Position numbers and translations under genes: made by a program. A stretch of 64,000 nucleotides of DNA from an uncultured Lachnospiraceae bacterium (GTDB taxonomy: Bacteria > Bacillota > Clostridia > Lachnospirales > Lachnospiraceae). The stretch covers positions 3,589 to 67,588 of the forward strand of contig CAKRPS010000009.1 of the NCBI GenBank assembly GCA_934385475.1. The letters run 5' to 3'. This document shows, piece by piece, positions 42,539 to 50,737 of the stretch. The first letter of the stretch is position 1, and the number at the start of each line of letters is the position of its first letter. Under the pieces are notes generated by a model. That model saw only the letters and a list, made by a program, of their open reading frames with translations, was not told the origin of the DNA and made no database searches.

Positions 42539-42793
42539 ATGGAGGTATACAGACGTAGCCCTCGAAATAAAAAGAAGGAATTCCGGCAGACCTATACACG
42601 TAACGTGACAATCGGAGTGAGTCTGTATATTATTGGCGTGATACCGATTTTTGTTGCAGCAGCCTTTGAGGCAGAAGATTTTGTAGCGGTAACCTGTGTC
42701 AGTGTCCTTCTTTTATTTGTGGCAGCCGGAACGGTTCTGATAACAAAAGTAGGTGTTGTGATGGAAGGCTATAAAAAGCTTTTGCAGGAGTAG
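42539..42793 (+). pseudogene. Small membrane protein, possible remnant of an XRE-regulator/membrane fusion
   Basis: An 84-residue frame with a basic N-terminus (YRRSPRNKKKEFRQTYTR) and two hydrophobic segments (TIGVSLYIIGVIPIFVAAAF and VTCVSVLLLFVAAGTVLI). The sequence resembles the central part of longer Lachnospiraceae proteins that have an N-terminal XRE helix-turn-helix and a C-terminal membrane domain, as I remember them. If so, both ends are missing here. No convincing promoter is visible, and the only ribosome-site-like bases lie after the ATG. It could also be a genuine small membrane protein, so the pseudogene label is tentative. Confidence 0.45.
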
Positions 42794-42903
42794 CTTTTGC
42801 TGCATTGAACATGATCGTGCGTGGTGTGGCAGGAAGAAAATAAGCAAAACAGTATTCTGTGAGCACATAAATTAAACTTATGCTATTTATAATAAATATT
42901 TAT

Positions 42904-42932
42904 TTTACTTATGATGTTAAATCCTCTATAAT
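42904..42932 (+). promoter_or_regulatory. Promoter of purA
   Basis: TTTACT, a 17-base spacer and a perfect TATAAT. The 212-bp intergenic stretch upstream is AT-rich and shows no riboswitch-like structure to my eye. Confidence 0.7.
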
Positions 42933-43004
42933 AGTGTATGGAGGGTTCTGAAAAAGATGGAAACAGAAAGAACCTGGTGGAGTTGCAAACAAGGAGGAGA
43001 TATC

Positions 43005-44297
43005 ATGGTTAAGGCAGTTGTCGGAGCCAACTGGGGCGACGAAGGAAAAGGTAAGATTACAGACATGCTTGCAGAGAAAGCGGATATTATTGTGCGTTTT
43101 CAGGGTGGAGCTAATGCAGGACACACGATTGTAAACAATTATGGAAAATTTGCACTGCATACGTTACCGTCAGGAGTTTTTTACGGACATACGACAAGCA
43201 TTATAGGCAATGGTGTGGCATTAAATATTCCGATTTTGTTTAATGAGATCAAGTCCATAACAGACAGAGATGTGCCCATGCCTAAGATACTGGTTTCAGA
43301 CAGATGTCAGATGGTAATGCCATATCATGTGTTATTTGATCAATATGAAGAGGAGAGACTGGGCGGTAAATCGTTTGGTTCTACCAAGTCAGGCATTGCT
43401 CCCTTCTATTCCGATAAATATGCAAAGACCGGCTTTCAGGTAAGTGAGTTGTTCGACGAGGAACTGTTAAAGGAGAAGGTTGAGCGGATCTGTGAGACGA
43501 AGAATGTTCTGCTGGAGCATTTGTATCATAAGCCGCTGATTGATCCGGCTGAGCTGCTGGAAACCCTTCATCAGTATAAGGAGATGATAGCACCTTACGT
43601 GTGTGATGTCTCCGCTTATCTGGATAAGGCATTGAAGGAAGGGAAGACCGTTCTGCTGGAGGGACAGCTTGGAACACTGAAGGACCCGGATCATGGAATT
43701 TATCCGATGGTTACTTCTTCCTCTACACTGGCAGCTTACGGAGCGATTGGAGCAGGCCTTCCGCCTTATGAGATCAAACAGATCATCACAGTATGTAAAG
43801 CATATTCTTCCGCTGTAGGTGCAGGTGCATTTGTCTCCGAAATTTTCGGGGATGAGGCAGATGAACTCAGACGCAGAGGCGGAGACGGAGGAGAGTTTGG
43901 TGCAACAACCGGACGCCCGCGACGTATGGGATGGTTTGACTGTGTGGCATCCAAATATGGCTGCAGACTGCAGGGAGCAACGGATGTTGCCTTTACCGTT
44001 TTGGATGTACTCGGATATCTGGATGAGATTCCGGTATGTGTCGGTTATGAAATAGATGGGGAAGTGACAACAGATTTCCCGGTTACCTGCAAGTTAGAGA
44101 AAGCAAAACCGGTTTTGAAGAAACTGCCGGGGTGGAAATGTGATATCCGTGGAATTAAGAAGTATGAAGATCTTCCGGAGAACTGCCGTAACTATGTAGA
44201 GTTTATTGAGCAGGAGATCGGTTATCCGGTCACGATGGTTTCTAACGGACCGGGAAGAGAGGATATTATTTACCGCAAAAGTCCGCTGAGTAAATAA
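43005..44297 (+). CDS. purA: Adenylosuccinate synthetase
   Basis: The 430-residue GTP-dependent ligase converts IMP and aspartate to adenylosuccinate, the step before PurB in AMP synthesis. The N-terminal signature NWGDEGKGKITDML with catalytic Asp, the catalytic His in GGANAGHTIV, LEGQLGTLKDPDHGIYP and the GATTGRPRRMGWFD aspartate-loop region are all present. ATG 43005 has AAGGAGGAG just upstream; the earlier in-frame ATG at 42957 does not. A strong terminator follows. It has its own promoter and so is separate from purF and purB. Confidence 0.95.
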   Translation: MVKAVVGANWGDEGKGKITDMLAEKADIIVRFQGGANAGHTIVNNYGKFALHTLPSGVFYGHTTSIIGNGVALNIPILFNEIKSITDRDVPMPKILVSDRCQMVMPYHVLFDQYEEERLGGKSFGSTKSGIAPFYSDKYAKTGFQVSELFDEELLKEKVERICETKNVLLEHLYHKPLIDPAELLETLHQYKEMIAPYVCDVSAYLDKALKEGKTVLLEGQLGTLKDPDHGIYPMVTSSSTLAAYGAIGAGLPPYEIKQIITVCKAYSSAVGAGAFVSEIFGDEADELRRRGGDGGEFGATTGRPRRMGWFDCVASKYGCRLQGATDVAFTVLDVLGYLDEIPVCVGYEIDGEVTTDFPVTCKLEKAKPVLKKLPGWKCDIRGIKKYEDLPENCRNYVEFIEQEIGYPVTMVSNGPGREDIIYRKSPLSK

Positions 44298-44322
44298 TTT
44301 ATTCCTAATTTAACAAAAATGT

Positions 44323-44354
44323 CAAAAAGCTATCGCGGTTGTGGATAGCTTTTT
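44323..44354 (+). terminator. Intrinsic terminator after purA
   Basis: AAAAAGCTATC and GATAGCTTTTT form an 11-bp perfect stem with the T-run built into the second arm. Confidence 0.88.
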
Positions 44355-44380
44355 GTTGTTACGTAGAAATGGGGAATGCT

Positions 44381-45286
44381 ATGTACAATCTGGAGTATTA
44401 TAAGACATTTTACTATGTGGCAAAGACGGGAAGTATCACGCAGGCTGCCAGTGAACTGGCGATATCACAGCCGGCGGTAAGCCAGTCGATGAAGCAGCTT
44501 GAGAACCTGCTTGGAACAAAGCTGTTTACCAGGGCTTCCAAGGGAGTACAGCTCACAGCCGAGGGGGAACTTCTGTATCAGTATGTTGCAAAGGGATGCG
44601 AGCAGATTTTCTTAGGGGAACAAAGGCTGGAGCAGATGTTGAATCTCGAACTGGGGGAGATTCACATTGGTGCGAGCGATATGACCCTGCAGTTTTATCT
44701 TCTGCCGTATCTGGAAGCCTTTCATGAGAAGTACCCACACATTAAGGTGGTGGTCAGCAATGCGCCTACGCCGGAGACACTGGAAAATCTGCTGGAAAAT
44801 AAGATAGACTTCGGTGTGGTCAGTACACCCTTTGAGTCAAAACATGGCATAGAGGTAATGACAGTGAAGGAGATTGAGGATGTCTTTGTGGCAGGCAGAA
44901 GGTTTCTTCCTTATAAGAACCGTATGCTCGATTTGCAGGAGCTGGAGAGGATACCGATTATCTGTCTGGAAGGGAAAACGAGTACGAGATCTTATATCGA
45001 CGGATTTCTTTTGGATAACGGTGTGCGTATCCGTCCAGAGTTTGAACTTGCCACCAGTAACATGATCGTACAGTTTGCGTTGCGAAATCTGGGCGTTGGC
45101 TGTGTGATGCGGGAATTTGCCAGAGAGTATCTGGATTCAGGAACTTTATTTGAATTACGATTTAACAAAATTATCCCCAAGAGACATTTTTGTGTGGTCA
45201 CCAATACCAAGGTGCCGCTTTCGGCGGCTACGGCAAATATGTTAAGATTGCTTCAGGAAGAAGCAACGGAAAGGAAAAATGTATGA
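44381..45286 (+). CDS. LysR-family transcriptional regulator
   Basis: The 301-residue protein has an N-terminal winged helix (LEYYKTFYYVAKTGSITQAASELAISQPAVSQ region) and a C-terminal periplasmic-binding-like effector domain (IHIGASDMTLQFYLLPYL, and a GCVMREFAREYL end). ATG 44381 is chosen over upstream in-frame starts because GGGGAA is correctly spaced and residue 1 then matches the usual LysR length. The 3' end overlaps the HAD gene by ATGA, so the two are coupled, although no functional link between them is evident. Confidence 0.92.
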   Translation: MYNLEYYKTFYYVAKTGSITQAASELAISQPAVSQSMKQLENLLGTKLFTRASKGVQLTAEGELLYQYVAKGCEQIFLGEQRLEQMLNLELGEIHIGASDMTLQFYLLPYLEAFHEKYPHIKVVVSNAPTPETLENLLENKIDFGVVSTPFESKHGIEVMTVKEIEDVFVAGRRFLPYKNRMLDLQELERIPIICLEGKTSTRSYIDGFLLDNGVRIRPEFELATSNMIVQFALRNLGVGCVMREFAREYLDSGTLFELRFNKIIPKRHFCVVTNTKVPLSAATANMLRLLQEEATERKNV

Positions 45287-45885
45287 TTACAACTGTTATT
45301 TTTGATATAGGAAACGTTCTGGTGGAGTTTAGCTGGAGAAAGCATTATGAACTTATGGGATTTGACGAGGCAATGATCGAACGCCTTGCAAAGGCTACGG
45401 TGAGAAACCCTGCATGGAACGAATATGATAGAGGAGTCCTCTCAGAAGAGGAGACGATTCAGGGATTTGTGGATTCCGATCCGGAGATAGAGGATGATAT
45501 CCGGAGGGCACTGAAAAATATTCGAACGATGATAAACCGCTGTGATTACGCCATCCCCTGGATACAGGATCTGAAAAAGAAGGGATACCGTTGTCTCTAT
45601 CTCTCTAATTTCTCCCATAAGGCAGAGACAGAATGTGCGGATGCACTTGATTTTATTCCCTATATGGATGGGGGAATCCTTTCCTACCGCGACAAGGTGA
45701 TCAAGCCGCAGCCGGAGATTTATGATCTTCTGATTGAACGGTATCAGCTTGTTCCGGAAGAATGTGTCTTTCTGGATGATACCCTTCCAAATGTGGAGGC
45801 AGCCAGAAGAGCAGGAATGCATGCAATCCATTTCAAGAACAGAGAACAGGCACTGGAAGAGCTGAAGGATCTTGGGGTAAACTAA
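45283..45885 (+). CDS. HAD-superfamily hydrolase (IA-type phosphatase)
   Basis: The 200-residue protein has motif I FDIGNVLVEF (Asp nucleophile, with Gly in place of the usual second Asp position, as in the YihX-like group), motif II region LYLSNFSHK, motif III Lys near KVIKPQPEIY and motif IV FLDDTLPNVEAAR. The order matches small IA phosphatases such as sugar-1-phosphate phosphatases. The start overlaps the LysR stop codon (ATGA). Because the general-acid Asp two residues after the nucleophile is Gly, activity may differ from typical HAD phosphatases; the exact substrate is unknown. Confidence 0.88.
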   Translation: MITTVIFDIGNVLVEFSWRKHYELMGFDEAMIERLAKATVRNPAWNEYDRGVLSEEETIQGFVDSDPEIEDDIRRALKNIRTMINRCDYAIPWIQDLKKKGYRCLYLSNFSHKAETECADALDFIPYMDGGILSYRDKVIKPQPEIYDLLIERYQLVPEECVFLDDTLPNVEAARRAGMHAIHFKNREQALEELKDLGVN

Positions 45886-46160
45886 TGTCCATCCTTGTTT
45901 TGCTCAGAAGAGGGAACGTCGCTGTGAAGAATATCTATGGATGCCATGGTATGCTTACGGGAATAGATCCCATATAGCCAGATGTAGATCCACAGAAGGA
46001 TAGGGAGAGCGATCGTCATCAACAGGCAGCCTGCAAAGAGCTTACCGGAACCATCCGGGTTGACAATGGCTACGATCAGTGTGATCAGGTACATGGCAGC
46101 TAACAGAATGGCACAGACAAGTGCCGCAATCTGTTTGGGTGTCCTGCGTGTTTTCTTCAT
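45882..46160 (-). CDS. Small two-helix membrane protein, unknown function
   Basis: The 92-residue protein has a basic N-terminus, two hydrophobic segments (IAALVCAILLAAMYLITLIVAIV and LFAGCLLMTIALPILLWIYIWLYG) and a hydrophilic C-terminal tail. The ribosome site AAAGGAG precedes ATG. It converges on the HAD gene with a 4-bp overlap. Its upstream region holds a promoter, then a terminator-like hairpin, then about 110 nt before the start, so expression may be controlled by early termination. I do not recognise a named family. Confidence 0.7.
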   Translation of the reverse strand: MKKTRRTPKQIAALVCAILLAAMYLITLIVAIVNPDGSGKLFAGCLLMTIALPILLWIYIWLYGIYSRKHTMASIDILHSDVPSSEQNKDGH

Positions 46161-46271
46161 GATGGGAAACTCCTTTCGCGGAAGGTTGGATAACCTTTTC
46201 GGGATTTATGAGATTACCTTATCATATTTTGTGTGGGATTGCCACTCATTCTCATTTCTTCGTTGCCATAA

Positions 46272-46301
46272 CAAAAAGGCTGCCGCAGCGTGCGACAGCC
46301 T
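46272..46301 (-). terminator. Terminator-like hairpin in the leader of the small membrane protein gene
   Basis: On the reverse strand GGCTGTCGCA and TGCGGCAGCC pair (one mismatch) around a 3-base loop and are followed by TTTTTG. No other reverse-strand gene lies upstream, so it either attenuates the 46160 gene or ends a short RNA started at the promoter around 46371-46400. Confidence 0.65.
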
Positions 46302-46370
46302 ATATAGGGGAGGATAAGTATTCATTTTATCTTTGGTAACATCAAAGGAGGGGGTCCATTGACTGTTTAT

Positions 46371-46400
46371 AGTATACCCTGCCTCAAAGAGTTTAAACAA
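46371..46400 (-). promoter_or_regulatory. Reverse-strand promoter upstream of the hairpin
   Basis: TTGTTT (46400-46395), 18 bases, TATACT (46376-46371) on the reverse strand. It lies about 70 bp before the terminator-like hairpin and about 200 bp before the small membrane protein start. Confidence 0.5.
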
Positions 46401-46415
46401 AATTTTTGAAAAAGT

Positions 46416-46441
46416 TAAAATTTTTTGATTTTGTCCGATAT
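46416..46441 (+). promoter_or_regulatory. Sigma-28 (FliA/SigD)-like promoter
   Basis: TAAA, 14 bases, TCCGATAT matches the Gram-positive motility sigma consensus (TAAA-N14-16-GCCGATAT) at all but one position, at the right distance before the gene at 46492. Confidence 0.65.
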
Positions 46442-46491
46442 AACATACAAAGGTAGTCGAAAGAAGACTACGGGGAAGGAACGGATACTAT

Positions 46492-47175
46492 ATGCGAATC
46501 ACAAGAAATATGATGAATGCATCCGCGAGAAGGGCAAAGCTTCCAATCAGTCAAGGCTCTTTGTTAGATCAGGTCAATCAGTCAAAGACGAGCAGCAAGA
46601 TGGCAGGTATTTTTGCCAATAACAGATTTAAGGGTGCATCCACGACAGCAGCCAGAAATGTGCTGGGAGGCAGCTATAACAGTATGGAAACGAATGCAGA
46701 CAAAATGAAGTCGGCAACGGATAAGTTTCTGGACAATACAGACAAAGGCTTGTTTGCCAAACTGAAAGAAAGCGGCAAGACGGAGGATGTCATAAAGCAG
46801 GCGAAGGAGCTTGCGAGTGCTTACAATGACACACTGGAGAATCTGGGTACTGAGACATCGGTACTTGCAAACTTCTATCAGAAACAGTTAAGGAGCCTTG
46901 CGCAGGGAAATGCGAAAGAGCTTGCAGAGGCGGGGATCATCTACGGGAAGGATGGAAAGCTTTCTGTTGATGAGACGAAAATGAAGACCGTGGAACCGGA
47001 TGTTCTGCAAAAGCTGTTGGGAGAGAGCAGTGGATTTACCAAGAGGCTATCCTATCTGTCAGAGCGGATTTCGGATTTTGCAGAGAGCAACTTAAAGAGC
47101 GCGTCCAGCACCTATGGTTCTGCCGGAAATTCTTATGTGGCATTTTTAAATAGTAGATTTAATTCAAGAGGGTAG
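46492..47175 (+). CDS. Unknown protein with flagellar-hook-like N-terminus
   Basis: The 227-residue protein is polar and helix-rich, with no signal peptide, no cysteine and no membrane segment. It begins MRITRNMMN, which resembles the start of FlgL hook-junction proteins, and ends in a helix plus SGNSYVAF-like polar tail (SASSTYGSAGNSYVAFLNSR), the kind of amphipathic ends seen in type III exported axial proteins. The rest shows no family I can name. A sigma-28-like promoter precedes it, followed by a small hairpin (GTAGTC/GACTAC) and a ribosome site. Together these suggest a late-flagellar or related exported protein, though no other flagellar gene is in the window. Confidence 0.65.
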   Translation: MRITRNMMNASARRAKLPISQGSLLDQVNQSKTSSKMAGIFANNRFKGASTTAARNVLGGSYNSMETNADKMKSATDKFLDNTDKGLFAKLKESGKTEDVIKQAKELASAYNDTLENLGTETSVLANFYQKQLRSLAQGNAKELAEAGIIYGKDGKLSVDETKMKTVEPDVLQKLLGESSGFTKRLSYLSERISDFAESNLKSASSTYGSAGNSYVAFLNSRFNSRG

Positions 47176-47196
47176 GACATTAGTCCTACCTCTTTT
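47166..47196 (+). terminator. Intrinsic terminator
   Basis: GTAGGAC and GTCCTAC form the stem core around a 4-base loop, extended by AAGAGG/CCTCTT, and end in TTTT. The first arm overlaps the last codons of the gene at 46492. The 200 bp that follow are AT-rich with a TATAAT near 47375. Confidence 0.8.
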
Positions 47197-47400
47197 GCTG
47201 TTTGCGATGAGGAAATTGCGCGCATCTGCGTGAATGTATCTGACGACAGCGAATTAGTGCTTTGTGTTAAAAGTTTGTTTATTTTATAAGTCGTGCCTTT
47301 ACAAGCTTTGAACGGGAATAGTAAAATATTTAGGGATAAATTTTATTTATTACGTAAAATTAATTCATAATATAATTTAATTAAAGGGTGTGATGCGAAT

Positions 47401-48921
47401 TTGAACAAAAAATTGAAAGAGAAAGTGGATGAATCTGTCAGCGCAGTACTGCCGATCACAGTGATCGTAATGCTGCTGAGCATCTTTGTGGTGCCGATGG
47501 AAACCGGTACGATAGCGATGTTTCTGGTCGGGGCATTTATGCTGATCATCGGGATGGCGTTTTTTCAGTTGGGGGCTGAAATGTCTATGACACCGCTCGG
47601 TGAAGGTGTGGGTTTCCAGATCATGAAGACCAAAAAGCTGCCGGTGTTGATTCTGGTATGTCTTCTGATGGGAGTGATCATCACCATTGCAGAGCCTGAT
47701 CTACAGGTGCTTGCAAATCAGGTTCCATCGATTCCAAACGAAGTACTTATCTGGACGGTGGCGGCCGGAGTTGGTGTATTTCTTGTGGTGGCTGTGCTCC
47801 GTATTATTTTCAAACTCAGTCTGCCGATTCTGCTCTGTGTGCTCTACATAGCCTTATTTATTCTGTCCTTCGTAGCACCGGGAGATTTTATTGCGGTTGC
47901 CTTTGACTCGGGCGGCGTGACGACAGGCCCGATGACAGTGCCTTTTATCATGGCGATCGGTGTCGGGCTTTCGGCGACAAGAAGTGATAAGAACGGTTCA
48001 AGCGACAGTTTCGGTCTGGTATCGTTCTGCAGTATCGGCCCGATCGTTATGGTGCTTTTGCTTGGAATATTCTATCATCCGACTGGGGCGGCCTACAATG
48101 CAACGGAAATTCCGGATGTAGTGACGATGCAGGATGTTATGAGACAGTTCGTACATATGCTGCCTGACTATGGCAAAGAAGTATTCTCTTCTATTTTGCC
48201 GGTGCTTGTGGTATTTCTGCTGTTCCAGCTGATATCCAGAAGATACCACAAAAATCAGATGATCAAGATGCTGATGGGTTTTCTGTATACGATCATTGGT
48301 TTGATCTTGTTCCTGACTGGTGTTAACGTCGGATTTGCTCCTGTGGGAAGCCTTCTGGGAAGCAATCTGGCAGCACAGCCATGGAAGTGGGCACTGATTC
48401 CGATCGGTGCGCTGATTGGTTACTATATTGTAAAGGCAGAGCCTGCGGTGCAGGTCCTGAACAAACAGGTGGAAGAAATTACCAACGGGTCGATCTCCCG
48501 TGGTGCCATGAACCTGTGTCTTTCCATCGGTGTGTCCGCGTCAGTGGCTCTTGCCATGCTGCGTGTACTGACGGGAATGAATATTTATTTTCTGCTGATA
48601 CCGGGCTATGTTATTGCGCTGGTGCTGACAAAGTTTGTGCCAAAGGTTTTTGTCGGTATCGCATTTGACTCCGGTGGGGTTGCCAGCGGACCGATGACTT
48701 CAACCTTTCTGCTTCCGCTTGCGATGGGAGCCTGTACAGCGATCGGGGGAAATGTTGTCACGGATGCGTTTGGCGTGGTAGCTATGGTTGCAATGGCCCC
48801 GCTCATTGCCATACAGATCATGGGAGCCCTGTATAATCTGAAACAGAAGAAGACGGTATCTGCTGCTGTGGTAATGGCGGATATTGACGACAATATGATC
48901 ATTGATATTGAGGAGGAGTAG
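47401..48921 (+). CDS. DUF1538-family integral membrane protein (tandem duplicated)
   Basis: The 506-residue polytopic protein is made of two homologous halves, each with the signature AFDSGGV-[TA]-[TS]-GPMT followed by hydrophobic helices and a conserved SFGLV/AFGVV segment. A TTG start is used because the ATG at 47394 runs into a stop after three codons; AAAGGGTG is upstream. I place it in DUF1538, whose members are predicted transporters of unknown substrate. The gene directly downstream (2 bp) encodes a tandem P-II-like protein. P-II proteins usually control membrane transporters, so the pair probably works together. Confidence 0.82.
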   Translation: MNKKLKEKVDESVSAVLPITVIVMLLSIFVVPMETGTIAMFLVGAFMLIIGMAFFQLGAEMSMTPLGEGVGFQIMKTKKLPVLILVCLLMGVIITIAEPDLQVLANQVPSIPNEVLIWTVAAGVGVFLVVAVLRIIFKLSLPILLCVLYIALFILSFVAPGDFIAVAFDSGGVTTGPMTVPFIMAIGVGLSATRSDKNGSSDSFGLVSFCSIGPIVMVLLLGIFYHPTGAAYNATEIPDVVTMQDVMRQFVHMLPDYGKEVFSSILPVLVVFLLFQLISRRYHKNQMIKMLMGFLYTIIGLILFLTGVNVGFAPVGSLLGSNLAAQPWKWALIPIGALIGYYIVKAEPAVQVLNKQVEEITNGSISRGAMNLCLSIGVSASVALAMLRVLTGMNIYFLLIPGYVIALVLTKFVPKVFVGIAFDSGGVASGPMTSTFLLPLAMGACTAIGGNVVTDAFGVVAMVAMAPLIAIQIMGALYNLKQKKTVSAAVVMADIDDNMIIDIEEE

Positions 48922-48923
48922 GA

Positions 48924-49634
48924 ATGCAGGAATTGATGAAACAGACAATTGATAAAAGACAAACCTTCCGATGCCTTGTCATTATCATTGATACCAATAT
49001 CAGAGAGAAACTGACAGAGTTTCTGGAGGACTCCGGTATCCCGATTTGTTATCAGATGCACGGGGTGGGAACTGCAAATTCTGATTTCCTGAACCTTTGC
49101 GGTCTGGGTGATACACAGAAAACGATCATGGTCTGCTTTGTGCCGAGGTACCGGACCAAAATGATCCTGGCAGAGATGAATCAGGCATTGAAGCTGCACA
49201 AGAAAGGAACCGGTATAGCAGTCAGCATTCCGGTGGGCAGCCTGCAGGGATGGCTGTATAAGCTTTTGAATGTGGCAGAGCAGAGCATGGGAGAGCAGGA
49301 AACGGAAAATGAGGTGAAGAAGATGAGTGAGACGATTACACATGCAATGATACTTGTGACAGCGGAACAGGGATACAGTGATGATATCATGTGCACGGCC
49401 AGAGCGGCAGGAGCTACCGGAGGTACGGTACTGAAAGGACTGCGACGCAGCTCTGAGGAAGCGGCAAAGCATTTTGGAATCGCCCTTCAGGATGAGCAGG
49501 AAATAGTAGCCATTGTGGTACCCAAGGACAAAAAGACCGAGATCATGACGGCAATCAGCACACAGCACGGAATCAATACGCCGGCACATGCGGTCGCATT
49601 TTCCCTTCCGGTAGATGCGATCATGGGATTGTAG
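48924..49634 (+). CDS. Tandem P-II-like signalling protein
   Basis: The 236-residue protein contains two ferredoxin-like P-II-type domains: residues about 15-110 (FRCLVIIIDTNIREKLTEFLEDSG; KTIMVCFVPRYRTKMILAEMNQA) and about 130-235 (THAMILVTAEQGYSDDIMCTARAAGATGGTVLKG; EIVAIVVPKDKKTEIMTAIS). The classical T-loop with its uridylylation Tyr is absent, so it belongs to the P-II-like rather than the GlnB group. AGGAGGAG precedes ATG, 2 bp after the DUF1538 stop. It probably senses a small molecule and gates the DUF1538 membrane protein. Confidence 0.82.
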   Translation: MQELMKQTIDKRQTFRCLVIIIDTNIREKLTEFLEDSGIPICYQMHGVGTANSDFLNLCGLGDTQKTIMVCFVPRYRTKMILAEMNQALKLHKKGTGIAVSIPVGSLQGWLYKLLNVAEQSMGEQETENEVKKMSETITHAMILVTAEQGYSDDIMCTARAAGATGGTVLKGLRRSSEEAAKHFGIALQDEQEIVAIVVPKDKKTEIMTAISTQHGINTPAHAVAFSLPVDAIMGL

Positions 49635-49653
49635 GGTAATGATAATTTTTTGT

Positions 49654-49682
49654 TTTACTTTTTGAGGAAAATGATGTATACT
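49654..49682 (+). promoter_or_regulatory. Sigma-A-type promoter of the SEC-C gene
   Basis: TTTACT, 17 bases, TATACT, located about 95 bp before the start of the next gene. Confidence 0.65.
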
Positions 49683-49778
49683 TAGCATAAATTTGTGCCG
49701 GTATACATCTTTTCTCTTATGGCGATGAGGAAAATGAATGACCGGAAGAGAAATAAAACATAAAGGTGGTAGTTTGAG

Positions 49779-50285
49779 ATGGCATTACTAAAGCAGTGGC
49801 GGGATATGGCCTATTCAGAAACAGCAAATAAGGGTGATCTCCAGAGATTATGGTCGGCATACTTCCAGAAGGAGAAGGATATTTATGCGATCCTGTTGAA
49901 GAATCCGGACGAAGAAGTCAAGGGTACTGTGAAAGAACTGGCTGAGAAATATAATATTGATATTATGACAATGGTTGGTTTTCTGGATGGTATTAACGAC
50001 AGTCTGAAGACAGCAAATCCGATCGAAGAGATGGAAGAGGATACCCAGGTAAGCCTTGCATTTGACAAAGAGCTTCTTTATAAGAACATGGTCGCAGCAG
50101 GTGCTGACTGGCTGTATAATCTGGAAGAGTGGAACGATATTTTCGACGAGGAGACCAGAAAGAAGCTGTACAGAGAGCAGAAGGAGTCTACTACGATCCA
50201 TAAGGATAAAAAGGTATACCCGAATGATCCCTGTCCGTGCGGAAGTGGTAAGAAATATAAGAAATGCTGTGGCAAGAATGCCTGA
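49779..50285 (+). CDS. SEC-C motif protein
   Basis: The 168-residue soluble protein ends with a classical SEC-C zinc-binding motif ([19 protein letters not shown]), as found at the C-terminus of SecA and in many stand-alone proteins. The first 125 residues are helical and acidic ([39 protein letters not shown]) and match no family I can name. SEC-C mediates metal-dependent contacts with the ribosome or SecB in known cases; whether that applies here is unknown. AAAGGTGG precedes ATG, and a terminator follows. Confidence 0.85.
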   Translation: MALLKQWRDMAYSETANKGDLQRLWSAYFQKEKDIYAILLKNPDEEVKGTVKELAEKYNIDIMTMVGFLDGINDSLKTANPIEEMEEDTQVSLAFDKELLYKNMVAAGADWLYNLEEWNDIFDEETRKKLYREQKESTTIHKDKKVYPNDPCPCGSGKKYKKCCGKNA

Positions 50286-50335
50286 TCGGGCATGTGAATT
50301 AATCCTGCGGCAAGAGTGGCAGTATATGTGAAAGT

Positions 50336-50378
50336 ACCCTCTGCATTGTCTATAGAATGATGCAGGGGGTTTTGTTTT
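50336..50378 (+). terminator. Intrinsic terminator after the SEC-C gene
   Basis: ACCCTCTGCAT and ATGCAGGGGGT pair almost fully around a 14-base spacer and are followed by TTTTGTTTT. Confidence 0.8.
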
Positions 50379-50391
50379 GGAGATGGTTGGT

Positions 50392-50429
50392 GTGCGCAGG
50401 AAATATGCGCAGAAATGGAGGTTAACATG
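50392..50429 (+). repeat. Start-codon repeat, copy 6
   Basis: TGCGCA-N7-TGCGCA (50393-50411) with a different loop sequence. The micro-ORF starts with GTG (50392), encodes MRRKYAQK and reads on through WRLT to a TGA that overlaps the gene start ATG (50427). GGAGG lies 6 bases before that ATG. Confidence 0.78.
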
Positions 50430-50672
50430 AAGTGGACAGAACTGAAGGAGCGTACAACAGAATTTTTGAAGGGAGATCTGCAGTTGAGCAAGCTTGATTT
50501 CTTTCTGATCGGCGCAATCTGTCTGTTGGCCGGTATTTGCGTGGGTCTGATCACAGCGCCGGTTTCACATGGAATCAGCCTGTTCAGTCATAATGGCTAT
50601 AACAATGGCAACAATAACAGAGGAACGCTGTCAACGGAAGACGGCGATGAGGATGCCATAGAGCGGGCATAG
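50427..50672 (+). CDS. Small single-pass membrane protein, unknown function
   Basis: The 81-residue protein has an N-terminal amphipathic part (MKWTELKERTTEFLKGDL), one transmembrane segment (FFLIGAICLLAGICVGLITAP) and an Asn/Gly-rich then acidic tail. ATG 50427 has GGAGG inside the repeat element at correct spacing; the in-frame ATG at 50415 is itself part of that element. It lies 65 bp before thrS with no terminator between them. No named family is recognised. Confidence 0.7.
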   Translation: MKWTELKERTTEFLKGDLQLSKLDFFLIGAICLLAGICVGLITAPVSHGISLFSHNGYNNGNNNRGTLSTEDGDEDAIERA

Positions 50673-50737
50673 AGATAAGTGCAGGCTGACAGGAGATATG
50701 CCTGTAAAAAACAAAGACAGAGGGAAGATGATTAAAA

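Noticed and set aside
42793-43005. Purine riboswitch before purA
   Set aside because: The leader after the promoter is under 80 nt and AT-rich, with no three-way junction core that I can see. purF and purB likewise show none.
50673-50737. T-box leader before thrS
   Set aside because: Only about 65 bp separate the small membrane gene from thrS, too short for a T-box, and no specifier or terminator structure is visible.
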